Assembly: GCA_021829645.1 (NCBI GenBank)
Contig: JAKBPI010000002.1
Coordinates: 1-64,000 of the forward strand
Length of the DNA stretch: 64,000 nucleotides
Source of the DNA: Actinomycetes bacterium
GTDB lineage: Bacteria > Actinomycetota > Acidimicrobiia > Acidimicrobiales > Bog-793
Direction: 5' to 3'
Shown: positions 47,063 through 56,817 of the stretch, one piece after another
How the letters are laid out: each line of letters starts with the position of its first letter
Position numbering within the stretch: the stretch's first letter is position 1
Program-made: the position numbers and the translations under genes
Notes under the pieces: generated by a model
What the model was told of the DNA's origin: nothing
Seen by the model: the letters and a program-made list of their open reading frames with translations, nothing else
Databases searched by the model: none

Positions 47063-48715
47063 TTGCGCAAAAATGTAAAAATTACCTTCAAGCCGTCAAA
47101 AGTATACTTGAGCGCAGTTTGTCTGATCTTTTGCTTTATCGAGCTCTGGTCCCTGGCCACACCGCTGTTTGCCGGCCCGGATGAACCCGTACAGGTCATC
47201 AAATCCTATGCTGTGGATCACGGCCAATTACTCGGACAACTGGATACCCAACCGGGTCAACAGGAATTTGCTCTGGTAAACGTGCCGGGTTTCTACTCGG
47301 TGGACAGGGCGATCCCAAAGTGTTTCGATCACCACAGTGCCGTGCCTGCATCTTGTGCTCCGCCCCCCAGTACTACTTGTTACCATCCGGTTGGCAGTAC
47401 TGCGCCACCCTGCGGTGTAGCGTTTATTTATAATGCCAGATATCCGCCGCTGTATTACTTGATTATCGGTATCGTCAGTTTTCTTCCTCCCGGAAAAGCG
47501 GTTTTATACCTGATGAGAGCCCTTTCTGCGCTAATCGAGGCCGCCTTTTTGGCTCTGGCGATAACTTGTGCGCTTTGCTACTCCTCACGTCCCTTGATAG
47601 TGCTGGGCGTAGTTGTGGCTATGACGCCCATGGTGATTTATCTTGGAGGTATCGTAAATCCGGCTTCTTTGGAGATATCTACCGGGTTAGCCACTTGGAC
47701 AACGGGCATTATTTTAGCAACGGATCGCCGGTGTAAAAATAGACGAACTCTTTTGATCTCTCTTGGGATTTCGGCATCAATTATGGCGCTTTCACGTCCC
47801 ATTTCTCCATTTTGGCTGGCCCTTATAGCAGTATTTGTGATCTTGGCCGGTGCAAAAGACACGGTCATTTCTCTCATGAAAAGACGTGACTTTCAGATCG
47901 TAGCGGGGGTAATTTTCTTTTTTGCTTTGCTGGCAACAATTTGGATCCTAAAAGAACACGCCACAGATGTTCTCTCCACATCCAGGGTGCCTGCCAGCGT
48001 ATCGCTGATCAATATTTTGGAAGAGTCATTCCATCACAACGTCTACTATATACCCACCATGATCGGCGTGTTTGGCACGTTTGATACGTACGCTCCGGCC
48101 TTGGTTTACCTGTTGTATTATGCCATGATCGCAGTCATGTTCATTTTGGCCTTTGTGGTTGGCGACAAAAAGGATAAGTTCCTACTTGCGGCACTCCTGT
48201 TACTCATCATCTGTATCCCGGTGGCCATTTCTTCTTCGCAGGCACATCTCTATGGCTATACGTGGAACGGCAAAGACACTTTACCCTTTGCCGTAGGGCT
48301 GCCGGTGCTCTCCGCAGAAGTATTATTTCGACATTTTTTTAGGTCGGCTACTGTCGCAGCGGATTCTGATACAGCCTCTCCGGATACTCTTTTGTCAGAG
48401 GTGCCTGTGGACGGAGAAGAAGCAGTGTCCGGTGCCATGGTTCGCAGGAGTACTCCGACTCCTGCGTTTTGGAGACGGCTATCGGTCATGTTTCTTGTGA
48501 TGATAGCTCTGGGTCAATTTTTGGCGTTTTATGAGGCCATACGTCGCTATGCAGCGGGGACCGGGGGCCCCGTATTTTCTTTTCTGCATTCCTCCCCATG
48601 GGACGCCCCATTGGGCAACGCTAGCCTTGTAGGTCTGTTCTTTTTGCTGTCGTGTGTGTTTGTGCTGTTGGGAACGGCAACGATACGGGGATTACTGGCA
48701 GATGAGACGATCTGA
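47063..48715 (+). CDS. DUF2142 multi-spanning membrane protein
   Basis: A 550-residue integral membrane protein with about 11-12 hydrophobic helices and the DUF2142 hallmark LFAGPDEPVQVIKSYA after the first helix. The family resembles GT-C fold glycosyltransferases and is often found with cell-surface polysaccharide genes. The start is a TTG at 47063; no ATG or GTG is available before the conserved first helix, so the start is uncertain. A large extracytoplasmic loop with several cysteines (about 95-125) follows the first helix. Confidence 0.82.
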   Translation: MRKNVKITFKPSKVYLSAVCLIFCFIELWSLATPLFAGPDEPVQVIKSYAVDHGQLLGQLDTQPGQQEFALVNVPGFYSVDRAIPKCFDHHSAVPASCAPPPSTTCYHPVGSTAPPCGVAFIYNARYPPLYYLIIGIVSFLPPGKAVLYLMRALSALIEAAFLALAITCALCYSSRPLIVLGVVVAMTPMVIYLGGIVNPASLEISTGLATWTTGIILATDRRCKNRRTLLISLGISASIMALSRPISPFWLALIAVFVILAGAKDTVISLMKRRDFQIVAGVIFFFALLATIWILKEHATDVLSTSRVPASVSLINILEESFHHNVYYIPTMIGVFGTFDTYAPALVYLLYYAMIAVMFILAFVVGDKKDKFLLAALLLLIICIPVAISSSQAHLYGYTWNGKDTLPFAVGLPVLSAEVLFRHFFRSATVAADSDTASPDTLLSEVPVDGEEAVSGAMVRRSTPTPAFWRRLSVMFLVMIALGQFLAFYEAIRRYAAGTGGPVFSFLHSSPWDAPLGNASLVGLFFLLSCVFVLLGTATIRGLLADETI

Positions 48716-48841
48716 TAATTTGACGATGTCCCGTCAGGCACGTCGTTTAGGTAGTAACGTGACTTTGTATCCGGTTGCACTGATGTAAAAATCTTTTGAC
48801 AGAGTGCTCCGGCAGGTTTTGAATTTAAGACTGGAAAGGTA

Positions 48842-49963
48842 ATGGAAGAGATAGAAATAGGCATAGGGAAGCGGGCAAGAATAGGATATGAATTGCGCGA
48901 ACTTTCCATCATACCGTCGAGGCGCACCAGAGATATAGCAGACGTTGACGTATCCTGGCAGCTGGAAGGCTATAACTTTACTTTTCCCATTGTGGCAAGC
49001 CCTATGGACAGTGTAATGAGTCCGGAAAGTGCTGTGCACTACGGCGAGTTGGGCGGACTCTCTGTAATAGACCTGGAAGGTCTGTGGGTAAGGCACGAAA
49101 ATGCTGCAGACTTGCTTGAAAAAATGTCTTCCATGACGCCAGAGCAGATGAATGACAATTTGCGACATCTCTATTCGGAACCGATAAAAAAAGAACTGAT
49201 TACCGAGATTATCACGAAAGTAGTTGAATCAGGTCAAGTCGCCTGTGGGTCGGTCAGTCCAAAAAATGCCGCCTCACTGGTATCTGTGGCGGTGAATGCG
49301 GGCCTCGATATACTGCTGGTTCACGGCTTGGTAGTTTCTGCCGAGCACATTTCTTCTTCCCCGGATCCACTCGATCTCAGTCGTTTTGTGCGTGATTTGG
49401 ATATTCCGGTTCTGATAGGGGGTTGTGCATCTTATCAGAGTGCGTTGCACCTGATGCGTACGGGTGCTTCCGGAGTGCTTGTGGGAGTGGGTGCCGGCAG
49501 TAGTTCCAGAAGTAAGGACTTTTTCGGACTCGGCGTACCGCAAGCCACGGCTATAGCCGATGTGGTAGGCGCCAGAACGAGACATTTGGAAGAAACGGGT
49601 TTTTACGTCCAGGTGATAGCCGACGGCGGCATGACAACAGCCGGGGATATGGCAAAAGCCATAGCCTGCGGAGCAGATGCCGTCATGGTCGGGCTTCCCC
49701 TTGCCAAAGCCAAAGAAGTCCCGGCGAAGAATTGGTATTTTGGCAGCTCTTTTCACCACGATGACTCTCCGCGCGGGATACTCTTGGAAACAAAAAACGA
49801 CTTATCCATGCAAGAAATTCTCTTTGGACCGGTAAAGAGAAATGCCGGTGATACCAATTTGGTGGGAGCGCTGAAGCGCACCATGGCTACCTGTGGGGCA
49901 CAGACCATAAAAGAATTACAAAAGACCGAATTGGTTGCAAACAAACAATACGTCGACAAGTAA
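48842..49963 (+). CDS. guaB3: GuaB3-family IMP dehydrogenase-related protein
   Basis: A 373-residue TIM-barrel protein of the GuaB3 family, common in actinobacteria and cyanobacteria and shorter than IMPDH because it lacks the CBS pair. Visible are RIGYELRELSIIPSRRTRD, FPIVASPMDSVMSPE, VIADGGMTTAGDMAKAIACGADAVMVG and the C-terminal GALKRTMATCGA. The loop that carries the catalytic Cys in IMPDH (SICTTR) reads GAGSSSRSKDF, with no cysteine, so classical IMPDH chemistry is doubtful. GGAAAGG precedes the ATG. Confidence 0.9.
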   Translation: MEEIEIGIGKRARIGYELRELSIIPSRRTRDIADVDVSWQLEGYNFTFPIVASPMDSVMSPESAVHYGELGGLSVIDLEGLWVRHENAADLLEKMSSMTPEQMNDNLRHLYSEPIKKELITEIITKVVESGQVACGSVSPKNAASLVSVAVNAGLDILLVHGLVVSAEHISSSPDPLDLSRFVRDLDIPVLIGGCASYQSALHLMRTGASGVLVGVGAGSSSRSKDFFGLGVPQATAIADVVGARTRHLEETGFYVQVIADGGMTTAGDMAKAIACGADAVMVGLPLAKAKEVPAKNWYFGSSFHHDDSPRGILLETKNDLSMQEILFGPVKRNAGDTNLVGALKRTMATCGAQTIKELQKTELVANKQYVDK

Positions 49964-49988
49964 TATTGCAAAGGATATCGGCTACAAG

Positions 49989-52562
49989 ATGGAAGAACAG
50001 CCAGCACGGGAATTTGCTCAGGAAGAGCTTGGGGCAGAGACTGGAGAAAGCGCCTTATCTCCTACGAAAGAAGCTGTATCTGATGTAGCAATGCCTAATA
50101 CTGCGCAAAAAATGGGCTTTTTCAAAAAGCTACAAAATTATGTCATCCCCAAAAAAAGAGATTTTTTGGCGCTCTTTATTCTGCTCGTTGCCGCTCTTTT
50201 GTATTTGTCGCCGTCTTTGAAGGACGGCTATAGCTTCGGCCCCACAGATCTGGGGCAAACCCTTTCCGTTCTCTCCACACCCGGACCGGGTAAAACACTT
50301 GTGCACGATGTTGTAAACGGAGACATCATCACCCAAGGGGCGGCTTGGAACGCTCTCGACTGGAAGCTGGTGCATTCCGGCCAGATTCCCCTCTGGAATT
50401 CGGAGTCCGGTACGGGTCTGCCGCAGTTTTTGAACTTTGAATCAGCACCTTTTGCCCTTCCCACCCTAATCGGCTATCTTTTTCCGCTCTCTGTTTCTTT
50501 TTTGATAACCGTTCTCATGAAGCTCTTCATCGCCGGCAGCGGTGTCTATTTGCTTTTACGCTACCTGCGGGCCGGGATTTTGCCATCGCTGTTCGGAGCG
50601 CTAAGTTTTATGTTGTCCGGTCCTCTCACCGGATGGCTGGGTTGGTCAGTAAGCGGTCCTTTGGTCTATGCGGGTTGGATAGTGCTCGGCGGTTTACTTT
50701 GTTATAACGCCAAAGCAACTAAGCAGACTTTATCGATCGGGCTTTTTGCTTTGGCGTGTGCCTTTTGTATCTATGGCGGTTTCCCGGAAGACTATGTACT
50801 CATGGCCATTGCGATCATTCCGCTTTTTTTATTTGGCGGGATCGCTTTTTATGTCAGGTATCACCGTGCTGACTTGCGGGGGCTTTTCAGGATAGGTTTG
50901 GGTCTTGTCGGTGGGTTTTTCCTCTCCTCGCCTCTCTTAATTCCGGGCGTCTCAGTGCTCAAATCCTCCGTTCGAAACGTGACGGGAGCCGATATAGGTC
51001 TTCCCCTGCGGGCTGTGGCTCTCTTTTTTGCCCAAGGCTATTACGGTTTGCCCACTACCACCTCTACGCTGATTCACAGCAGTTATTTTGGGCCGTTGGA
51101 CTACTTTGAAACAGCTTCCTATGTGGGAATAGCGGCAATAGTGTTTGCGATTATGGCAGTGCTGACGTTGTATAAGCGCCCTATCGTAACCGGTCTTTTT
51201 TTCTCAGGTATAGTGGTCTTTCTTGTCATCTTTGAGTTGGGAGCATCCGCTCCCGTGCAGCACTTGATTTCTGATCTTGGTCTGGGGGGAGTGGCGCTGC
51301 AAAGAGCGCTTGCACTTCTGGATTTCGTCATTGCCGTTTTGGCCGGGTTGGGTCTCGATGCTTTTTTGAAGAAGCCGTTTCATGGCAAGATGCAATATAA
51401 ATTGTTGTTTTCTCTGGGAGTACCCGCCTTGGTGTTGGTCGTCTTATGGAGCAAAGCCGGAGTGGGGGCAGCCACGGTTACGGGCACTCCTTTTACGATA
51501 ACTTCCGTACAGGCGTCTGCCGTAAGGCAAGGAGGGCTCCTTTGGCCTACTTTCACGCTGGCTCTGATTATTTTGTTTGATATGTGGCTCTTTATGGCGC
51601 ATAAAAGCAAAGCAGAAAGTGCTAGGCACATGGCAATTGTCGGCAGTCTGCTTGTCGTCATTCAGGGAGGATTTCTAATTTTTGCCGGAACGGGAATCAA
51701 CTCTTATGCCAAAACTCCCTATCCGGTAACTCCGGCTATAGCCAAATTGGAGAGTATAGTCAAAAATTCCCTTTTTGGCTTAGACGGCAACAATGCCAAC
51801 TGCGGTACGAATCCGGTACCGCCTTGCGGTCTCAGGCAGTGGGAAGGCATAGGTCTTTACCCCGATATGAACTTAGGCTATTCCCTTACCGAACTGGCCA
51901 TGCACGACCCCACTATCCCCAAGTCTTACTTTGATGCTTTCCCTGTGCCCAACAATGATCAGAACGGAGGCGGAACCAACCTGTTTGCTCCTTCTATAGA
52001 CTCTAAGTCTTTGGCCATGCTTTACGGAGTTCGCTACGTCATCATTCAGCCCCCCAACCCGATCCCAAGGGGCATGAAGTACGTAGCCACCCTTACCAAC
52101 GGGGGTGTCTCTTTGAAGATAGCCGAAGTACCGGAGGCGAACCGTTTTGAATTTGTCTACGACAAATCGGTGCGTAAAGAGATTCCCGGAAAATCGGCTA
52201 AGAAGAGCAGAATGGTTACCGAACAGACCACTGCCTTTTACTCAGGTTCTCATCCTAACGACACGACCTATACGCTCGACGTCCAAGCCAAGAAAGCGGG
52301 GGTCCTGTATATAAAAATAACCAACGTACCCGGTTGGCATGCTGTCATAAACGGTAAGAGTGTAGCGTTGCAAAAGTCGGCCGGAGATTTGATGCAGATC
52401 CTTTTGCCAAGCGGGCAAGACCATGTCACTTTGACCTATAATCCCTCCTCGCTTGATTTGGGCTATTATCTGGCTCTGGTGGCACTGATAGCTTTACTTT
52501 TGTCGTATCTGGGACAGGACTTCTACCGGAGAAGAAGTCTTGGTGCATCCAAAGCGACTTAA
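49989..52562 (+). CDS. YfhO-like large membrane protein
   Basis: An 857-residue polytopic protein. About 45 polar N-terminal residues are followed by some 12 membrane segments (up to about residue 570), a large extracytoplasmic C-terminal domain (beta-rich, with LYIKITNVPGWHAVINGK) and a final helix. This layout matches the YfhO/bacterial membrane GT-C-like family linked to glycosylation of envelope polymers. The ATG at 49989 has AAAGGA upstream and avoids the 29-base overlap with guaB3 implied by the TTG at 49935. With DUF2142 on the other side of guaB3, this may be a surface-glycan locus. Confidence 0.82.
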   Translation: MEEQPAREFAQEELGAETGESALSPTKEAVSDVAMPNTAQKMGFFKKLQNYVIPKKRDFLALFILLVAALLYLSPSLKDGYSFGPTDLGQTLSVLSTPGPGKTLVHDVVNGDIITQGAAWNALDWKLVHSGQIPLWNSESGTGLPQFLNFESAPFALPTLIGYLFPLSVSFLITVLMKLFIAGSGVYLLLRYLRAGILPSLFGALSFMLSGPLTGWLGWSVSGPLVYAGWIVLGGLLCYNAKATKQTLSIGLFALACAFCIYGGFPEDYVLMAIAIIPLFLFGGIAFYVRYHRADLRGLFRIGLGLVGGFFLSSPLLIPGVSVLKSSVRNVTGADIGLPLRAVALFFAQGYYGLPTTTSTLIHSSYFGPLDYFETASYVGIAAIVFAIMAVLTLYKRPIVTGLFFSGIVVFLVIFELGASAPVQHLISDLGLGGVALQRALALLDFVIAVLAGLGLDAFLKKPFHGKMQYKLLFSLGVPALVLVVLWSKAGVGAATVTGTPFTITSVQASAVRQGGLLWPTFTLALIILFDMWLFMAHKSKAESARHMAIVGSLLVVIQGGFLIFAGTGINSYAKTPYPVTPAIAKLESIVKNSLFGLDGNNANCGTNPVPPCGLRQWEGIGLYPDMNLGYSLTELAMHDPTIPKSYFDAFPVPNNDQNGGGTNLFAPSIDSKSLAMLYGVRYVIIQPPNPIPRGMKYVATLTNGGVSLKIAEVPEANRFEFVYDKSVRKEIPGKSAKKSRMVTEQTTAFYSGSHPNDTTYTLDVQAKKAGVLYIKITNVPGWHAVINGKSVALQKSAGDLMQILLPSGQDHVTLTYNPSSLDLGYYLALVALIALLLSYLGQDFYRRRSLGASKAT

Positions 52563-52563
52563 T

Positions 52564-52860
52564 CTAGCAGATACGCGTATGTCTTCTTTCTTCTTCGGAA
52601 GTGCCGCCCCAAATTCCTCTGATGCTGGGGTCTGAAAGAGCTTCCTGTCGACACTGTTCCCTGACTTTGCAACCGGCGCAAATGGATTTCCCCTTTCGTG
52701 TGGGTTCTCCGCAAGCGGGAAAAAATAGCTCCGTTCCCATTCCTTTACAGGCAGCCTGATCCATCCATGAGTAGTCTTTTTTTACATAGGGACCACTGTG
52801 CAGAGACAGATCTGAAATGATCCTCTTGCCGTGGACAATCCGAATAGCATGTGATGACAT
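52564..52860 (-). CDS. WhiB-family iron-sulfur transcription factor
   Basis: A 98-residue Wbl protein, a family essentially confined to actinobacteria and their phages. The four [4Fe-4S] ligands are Cys38, Cys61, Cys64 and Cys70 (C-x22-C-x2-C-x5-C), followed by the sigma-contact turn GIWGGTSEEER. AAAGGAGGT gives an excellent ribosome-binding site nine bases before the ATG. The basic C-terminal stretch EEERRHTRIC is short, so DNA contact may be weak. It is a strong taxonomic marker for the window. Confidence 0.95.
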   Translation of the reverse strand: MSSHAIRIVHGKRIISDLSLHSGPYVKKDYSWMDQAACKGMGTELFFPACGEPTRKGKSICAGCKVREQCRQEALSDPSIRGIWGGTSEEERRHTRIC

Positions 52861-53001
52861 GAGTGACTAACCTCCTTTGATCCCGTTATTAAGATCTCAT
52901 AGATAAAACTTAATTTTTAGGGTATAAAGTCATATCGATTAGGTTAAACTTAAGATAATTCAGTCAAAATAGATATATTTGCATTCAAAGGTATAAAACA
53001 A

Positions 53002-53700
53002 GTGTCAGATAAAAAGCTTCTTTTGTGGGACATAGACGGGACTCTGATCAGTATCAGTTATTTGGGCGGTGAAATATTCGATCGAGCTTTTCTGCGAGCG
53101 CTCGACGTAAAGCCGCCACAGAGAGTTAATATGAGCGGCAAAACAGACCCGCAGATCGTGGCGGAGTACTTAGAAATGCTCAATTTTGATACTTCCGAGT
53201 TTGAAGCAATGACAGCTGAAGTGCTTGAATGTCTTCGTCTGGAGTTGGCAGTAGCAAAAGAAGAAGTTGCCAAAATCGGATCTCCCAAAGAGAACGCAGA
53301 GCAAATTCTGCAATATTTCTCCGGATCAGATGATGTGATCCAATCTGTTTTAACCGGAAATATTGTAGAAAATGCAAAATTGAAGCTAAATATTTTTGCA
53401 CTTGATAAATATATAGATTTTGAATGTGGAGCTTTTGGTTCCGATCATATTGACAGAAAAGAACTTGTCGGTGTGGCTTTTGAAAGAGTAGAGGCCAAAC
53501 ACGATATTGCCCCTGACCCCAGAAGTACTTGGATTATCGGCGATTCTCCCAATGACTTCGCATGTGCCGCCGCTTCTGGTTTGCGTTGTATTTTGGTGGC
53601 AACCGGAAGGTTTGGTTTTGAGGAACTCTCAAGACTGGGTGCCGACTTGGTGTGTGAGAACCTGAGTGATAAAGAAATACTGAATTTGATAGAAACCTGA
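53002..53700 (+). CDS. HAD-superfamily phosphatase (phosphoglycolate phosphatase-like)
   Basis: A 232-residue HAD hydrolase with the nucleophile Asp10 and acid Asp12 (LLLWDIDGTL), motif II SVLTGNI and motif IV WIIGDSPNDFACA. A helical cap (about 20-90) matches the subgroup of phosphoglycolate and pyrophosphatase enzymes. The start is GTG at 53002, with AAAGGT nine bases upstream. It is divergent from whiB across a 141-base gap. The substrate is not identifiable. Confidence 0.87.
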   Translation: MSDKKLLLWDIDGTLISISYLGGEIFDRAFLRALDVKPPQRVNMSGKTDPQIVAEYLEMLNFDTSEFEAMTAEVLECLRLELAVAKEEVAKIGSPKENAEQILQYFSGSDDVIQSVLTGNIVENAKLKLNIFALDKYIDFECGAFGSDHIDRKELVGVAFERVEAKHDIAPDPRSTWIIGDSPNDFACAAASGLRCILVATGRFGFEELSRLGADLVCENLSDKEILNLIET

Positions 53701-53917
53701 CTCTGTCAAAGCCCGTTATCGCAAATATTTACTTGAGGTTTCCGTGGTCTTTTGTTTGTCGGGCGTAAGTAATACCGCAAAACAGGGCTGAGGGAACTTG
53801 CCGTACGTTTCTTTTGCCAAATAAATCCTTTCCTTTAAATGCCGGTGTGACAACGAATTTTGTACCAAAATGCTCTGCAATATATCCGTGCTCTTTGGCT
53901 TGAGAGTATTTTAATAT

Positions 53918-53960
53918 TTGACAAATTTTCTTCTTGTGGTATTATGTTTTTAAAACATAA
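53918..53960 (+). promoter_or_regulatory. PadR gene promoter with overlapping palindromic operator
   Basis: TTGACA (53918-53923) and TATTAT (53940-53945) are 16 bases apart. The perfect palindrome TTATGTTTTTAAAACATAA (53942-53960, 9-base arms, 1-base centre) overlaps the -10 and the start site and contains the ATGT...ACAT core of PadR-type operators. Autorepression by the following PadR gene is expected. Confidence 0.8.
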
Positions 53961-53986
53961 GTCAAAAAAACCTATAAAGGAAATTT

Positions 53987-54517
53987 ATGTATATTGAGAT
54001 TCTTATTTTGGGGCTTTTGCACAGAAAACCTATGCACGGATACGAGATTAAACTTTCCGTAGAAAAAATCACAGGCGTTAATTCTGTTACCAACAGTCAG
54101 CTCTATCCGACACTGGCTCGTTTTATAGAAGCCGGTTTTGTCTCAAAAGAGGTGGTGCCTCAAGAAAAAAAACCTGATAGACACCTATACAGTATCACTG
54201 CCCATGGGGAGTGTGGCTTGCGCGAAATGTTGATAGACGTAACTCCGGCACTGCTGTTTCGTGATCGTGAGTTTTACGCCAGGGTTGCGTGTTTTTCTCT
54301 GCTAAGTTCCGAAGAGCGCGTGGCAATTTTGGCGATGAGAAAAAATGGTTTACTGCAGAGAAAAGAACGCGTGGCTTCGTGGTCGGCAAAAGGCTGGGTA
54401 GCTAAGACGGCTCGACTCCGCGACTTACTGCTTTCTACCGAGTTGGCGACCATAGAAGACTGGATCCAAGAAGAAACCTCATATGACAAAGGAGAAATAG
54501 GTGGAAAGCATGCCTGA
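53987..54517 (+). CDS. PadR-family transcriptional regulator
   Basis: A 176-residue repressor. The N-terminal winged helix (about 1-75) has LGLLHRKPMHGYEIK and QLYPTLARFIEAGFV, and a C-terminal dimerisation helix region follows. It overlaps the DUF998 membrane protein gene by 17 bases, so it probably represses itself and that gene. A second copy of its C-terminal half lies at 56818-57208. Confidence 0.93.
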   Translation: MYIEILILGLLHRKPMHGYEIKLSVEKITGVNSVTNSQLYPTLARFIEAGFVSKEVVPQEKKPDRHLYSITAHGECGLREMLIDVTPALLFRDREFYARVACFSLLSSEERVAILAMRKNGLLQRKERVASWSAKGWVAKTARLRDLLLSTELATIEDWIQEETSYDKGEIGGKHA

Positions 54518-55208
54518 CGCCGCATCCAAGGTGCGCATGGGAAGCGTTGCGGTGGCAGCGGGTGTTGTGGTGTACGTTATTCTGGATATCGTTGCTCAAA
54601 TACTGCCGCCCCATTACAGTCCCATACATCAGGCGGAAAGCGATTTAGCTGTGGGTCCTTATGGCTATATTATGCGCATAAACTTTGTGATTAGAGGACT
54701 CCTCTCTTTGGCACTTATTTTTGCTGTGGCAAAGACTCTAGGTAAGGCAAAACTAAGATGGGGAATGGGTATTTTTGGCATATGGGCAGTCACTTCACTA
54801 CTGCTGACTTTTTTCAATACAGACATTTTGGACGATCCTAAACTAGTTCCGGTGTTGCATCATACTTGGCACGGGGAGTTACATATCGTGCTTGCTGCAA
54901 TTGGCTTTATTGCGGCTCCCGTCGGTGCGATTCTCGTTGCTTTGGTGTTCTTCGAGTCCGGCGAATTTAAAAGTGCCGGGCGAGTATCACTAGTGCTGGC
55001 TCTCATTAGTCTCATGGCGTTACTGGCGATGAAGCCTATTGCCAAGATACACGCGTCCGGGGGATTAGGCGAGCGTATTTTTCTTGTGACTGTGCTGATC
55101 TGGATGCTCCACACGGCCTTCGTACTCATGGCGGCGGCAAAGAAAGGGACGAAAGAGAATCTCTTAACAGATAGAAGCTCTCTTGAAGGAAGGGCACTCG
55201 ATTTCTAA
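54501..55208 (+). CDS. DUF998-family membrane protein, copy 1
   Basis: A 235-residue protein with about six membrane helices. A conserved polar stretch, PHYSPIHQAESDLAVGPYG, follows the first helix, and LLTFFNTDILDDPK and LHHTWHG occur between helices; these resemble DUF998 signatures. The biochemical role is unknown. The start is GTG at 54501 (GGAG seven bases upstream); an ATG three codons on is possible. It forms an operon with the PadR gene. Confidence 0.85.
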   Translation: MESMPDAASKVRMGSVAVAAGVVVYVILDIVAQILPPHYSPIHQAESDLAVGPYGYIMRINFVIRGLLSLALIFAVAKTLGKAKLRWGMGIFGIWAVTSLLLTFFNTDILDDPKLVPVLHHTWHGELHIVLAAIGFIAAPVGAILVALVFFESGEFKSAGRVSLVLALISLMALLAMKPIAKIHASGGLGERIFLVTVLIWMLHTAFVLMAAAKKGTKENLLTDRSSLEGRALDF

Positions 55209-55849
55209 AAATGCACGCAGGATTGAATATCAGGTGTTCTTGTCGTGTAAGTTGACTGTGGTCTCGGGTGTCAGTATGACATATTAGGAAAGACTTATTG
55301 GCGATATTTATTATAAACGTGCCAAATTATTACTATAAAGTGTAATTATATTAAAAAGCATGCTAAGAGGTTTAGTAAATCTCGAGCTGTTCACTGCCCC
55401 GGTTGAGGGAACTAAGCACAGTAAAAGTTATACAGATACTGATTAAGCATTTATTACAAGAGACAGTCATGCGTAATCGATTGTTTAAGCATAAACATAC
55501 TCAATCCGCCTCCGGTATCTAATACAAACGAGACTAAGTTGTCTGTGCCCATAAAATAACCACGATGAGATATGGCATCAAATACGACACATATCACGTA
55601 TCGCTGGTGGTGCAAACCCGGAGAAATGTCCGGTGCTAAATCATCATACTCCCAGAGTAGCGGGATTTACGGGTCAAAAAATCAGTCCGGCAATTGGTAA
55701 AAGACCTCAAGTGTCAACAGAGACTCTTTCTTGTCCGGCTGTATGCTGTACTGCCTTAGCAAAAGAGGATATCGTAACAAGGATGTCTTTTTCGCGACTT
55801 TTAGTGCACTGCAAAAGCTTTAACCACACGGCTTTGTATGTGCCATACG
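55209..55849. other. Gene-poor, degenerate region
   Basis: About 640 bases between the first DUF998 gene and a fragment of a second. I see no intact gene, RNA gene or transposase. A short open frame from 55633 leads into the DUF998 fragment and is considered part of the decayed copy. Confidence 0.5.
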
Positions 55850-55960
55850 GCTTTGAACTGAAAGGCTATGGCCCCTTACGGCTATATATGCGCATAAACT
55901 TTGTGATTAGAGGACCGGTCTCTTTGACGCTTATGCTTCTGTGGCAAAGGCTCCGGACTT
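55850..55960 (+). pseudogene. Fragment of a DUF998 gene
   Basis: A stretch nearly identical in DNA to the start of the DUF998 gene at 54501 (around its TATGCGCATAAACTTTGTGA) encodes LYMRINFVIRGPVSLTLM, then loses the frame and similarity. Both ends are missing. It is a third, decayed copy lying between the two complete ones. Confidence 0.75.
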
Positions 55961-56349
55961 GCCTGGAATCAACTCATCTACGCCAGGTTGTGACTTTTCA
56001 AGTGATATTACGATCATTACGACAGTCCGCAGATTCTGAATTCGAATACGTACACCTCTAATTGCCCATTAAAAAAGTGTGCTTTCTGAGTCGGAAGTTT
56101 CTCTTTGTGCACCTGGTATTTCCTAATCCGGTTGAATAAATTTTTATCAGACATGCTCGGGTTTGTTGGCGATTGGTTTTACCGAATCCAGGAAGCAACG
56201 GTTATTCATTTGAGAACATTTACAGAGTTGATGTCTTTGTCAAATTTTCGTCTGCTCTTATCTTCTAACGCCGTTCTCATTCGACTGTTCGTTGTGATAA
56301 TCCTGATAATAAGTAACCTGTCCAAATTTATGGAATGCTCAAAAAGTCC
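55961..56349. other. Spacer between two gene fragments
   Basis: No gene is recognised. A 108-codon plus-strand frame (56105-56431) encodes a hydrophobic, unfamiliar peptide and runs into the antisense of the flavin oxidoreductase fragment, so it is not called. Confidence 0.4.
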
Positions 56350-56816
56350 TTATACAATCTTAGCCATGGGCCTTTCGTCCGTATCTAAAAACGTCTTTTC
56401 TATGCTTTCAGATTTATTTGTGACTACGTGAGTTTCCTCTGCCAATATGTGGGCTATGACATGTTTTGCCGAATACTCGCGTCCGTATTTGGCTACGATA
56501 TCTTTTAAGAAAGACAGATCTTTCCCAATAGTGACAACAGGTTCTTCGTCTTCTCCGTCTCTTCTTCTTTGTCCCCAGCCCACAGTGGCAAGCAGACCGT
56601 TGCAGAGACAAATTTTGTTTTCTGTGTCTGAGTACTTTCCGCCTTTTGTCGTGTACTCGTCAACCGGTTCGGCAGGGCACCGATAGCGGATTTTCCTTTT
56701 TTTATCAAGAAAAGGCGTTCGCAAGTATCCTACGTCACAGATGCGCCCTCTTCTTTCGTATGTAGAAGTGCTGCCAAGAGTTCCGGGCAATTGGGCTACT
56801 TTGATGGGAAAACCGG
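56350..56816 (-). pseudogene. C-terminal fragment of a nitronate monooxygenase-like gene
   Basis: About 145 codons match the C-terminus of the complete gene at 62105-63658 with high identity: CDVGYLRTPFLDKK, RYRCPAEPV, CLCNGLLATVGWGQRRR, PVVTIGKDLSFLKDIVAKYG and a similar final MAKIV before the stop. The similarity stops sharply near 56816, where the sequence continues as a PadR gene on the opposite strand. The N-terminal flavin barrel is absent, so this is a relic of a duplication cut by recombination. Confidence 0.85.
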
Positions 56817-56817
56817 T

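Noticed and set aside
56105..56431. 108-codon hydrophobic open frame
   Set aside because: It ends inside the antisense of the flavin-oxidoreductase fragment, in a region of decayed DNA, so the frame is probably fortuitous.
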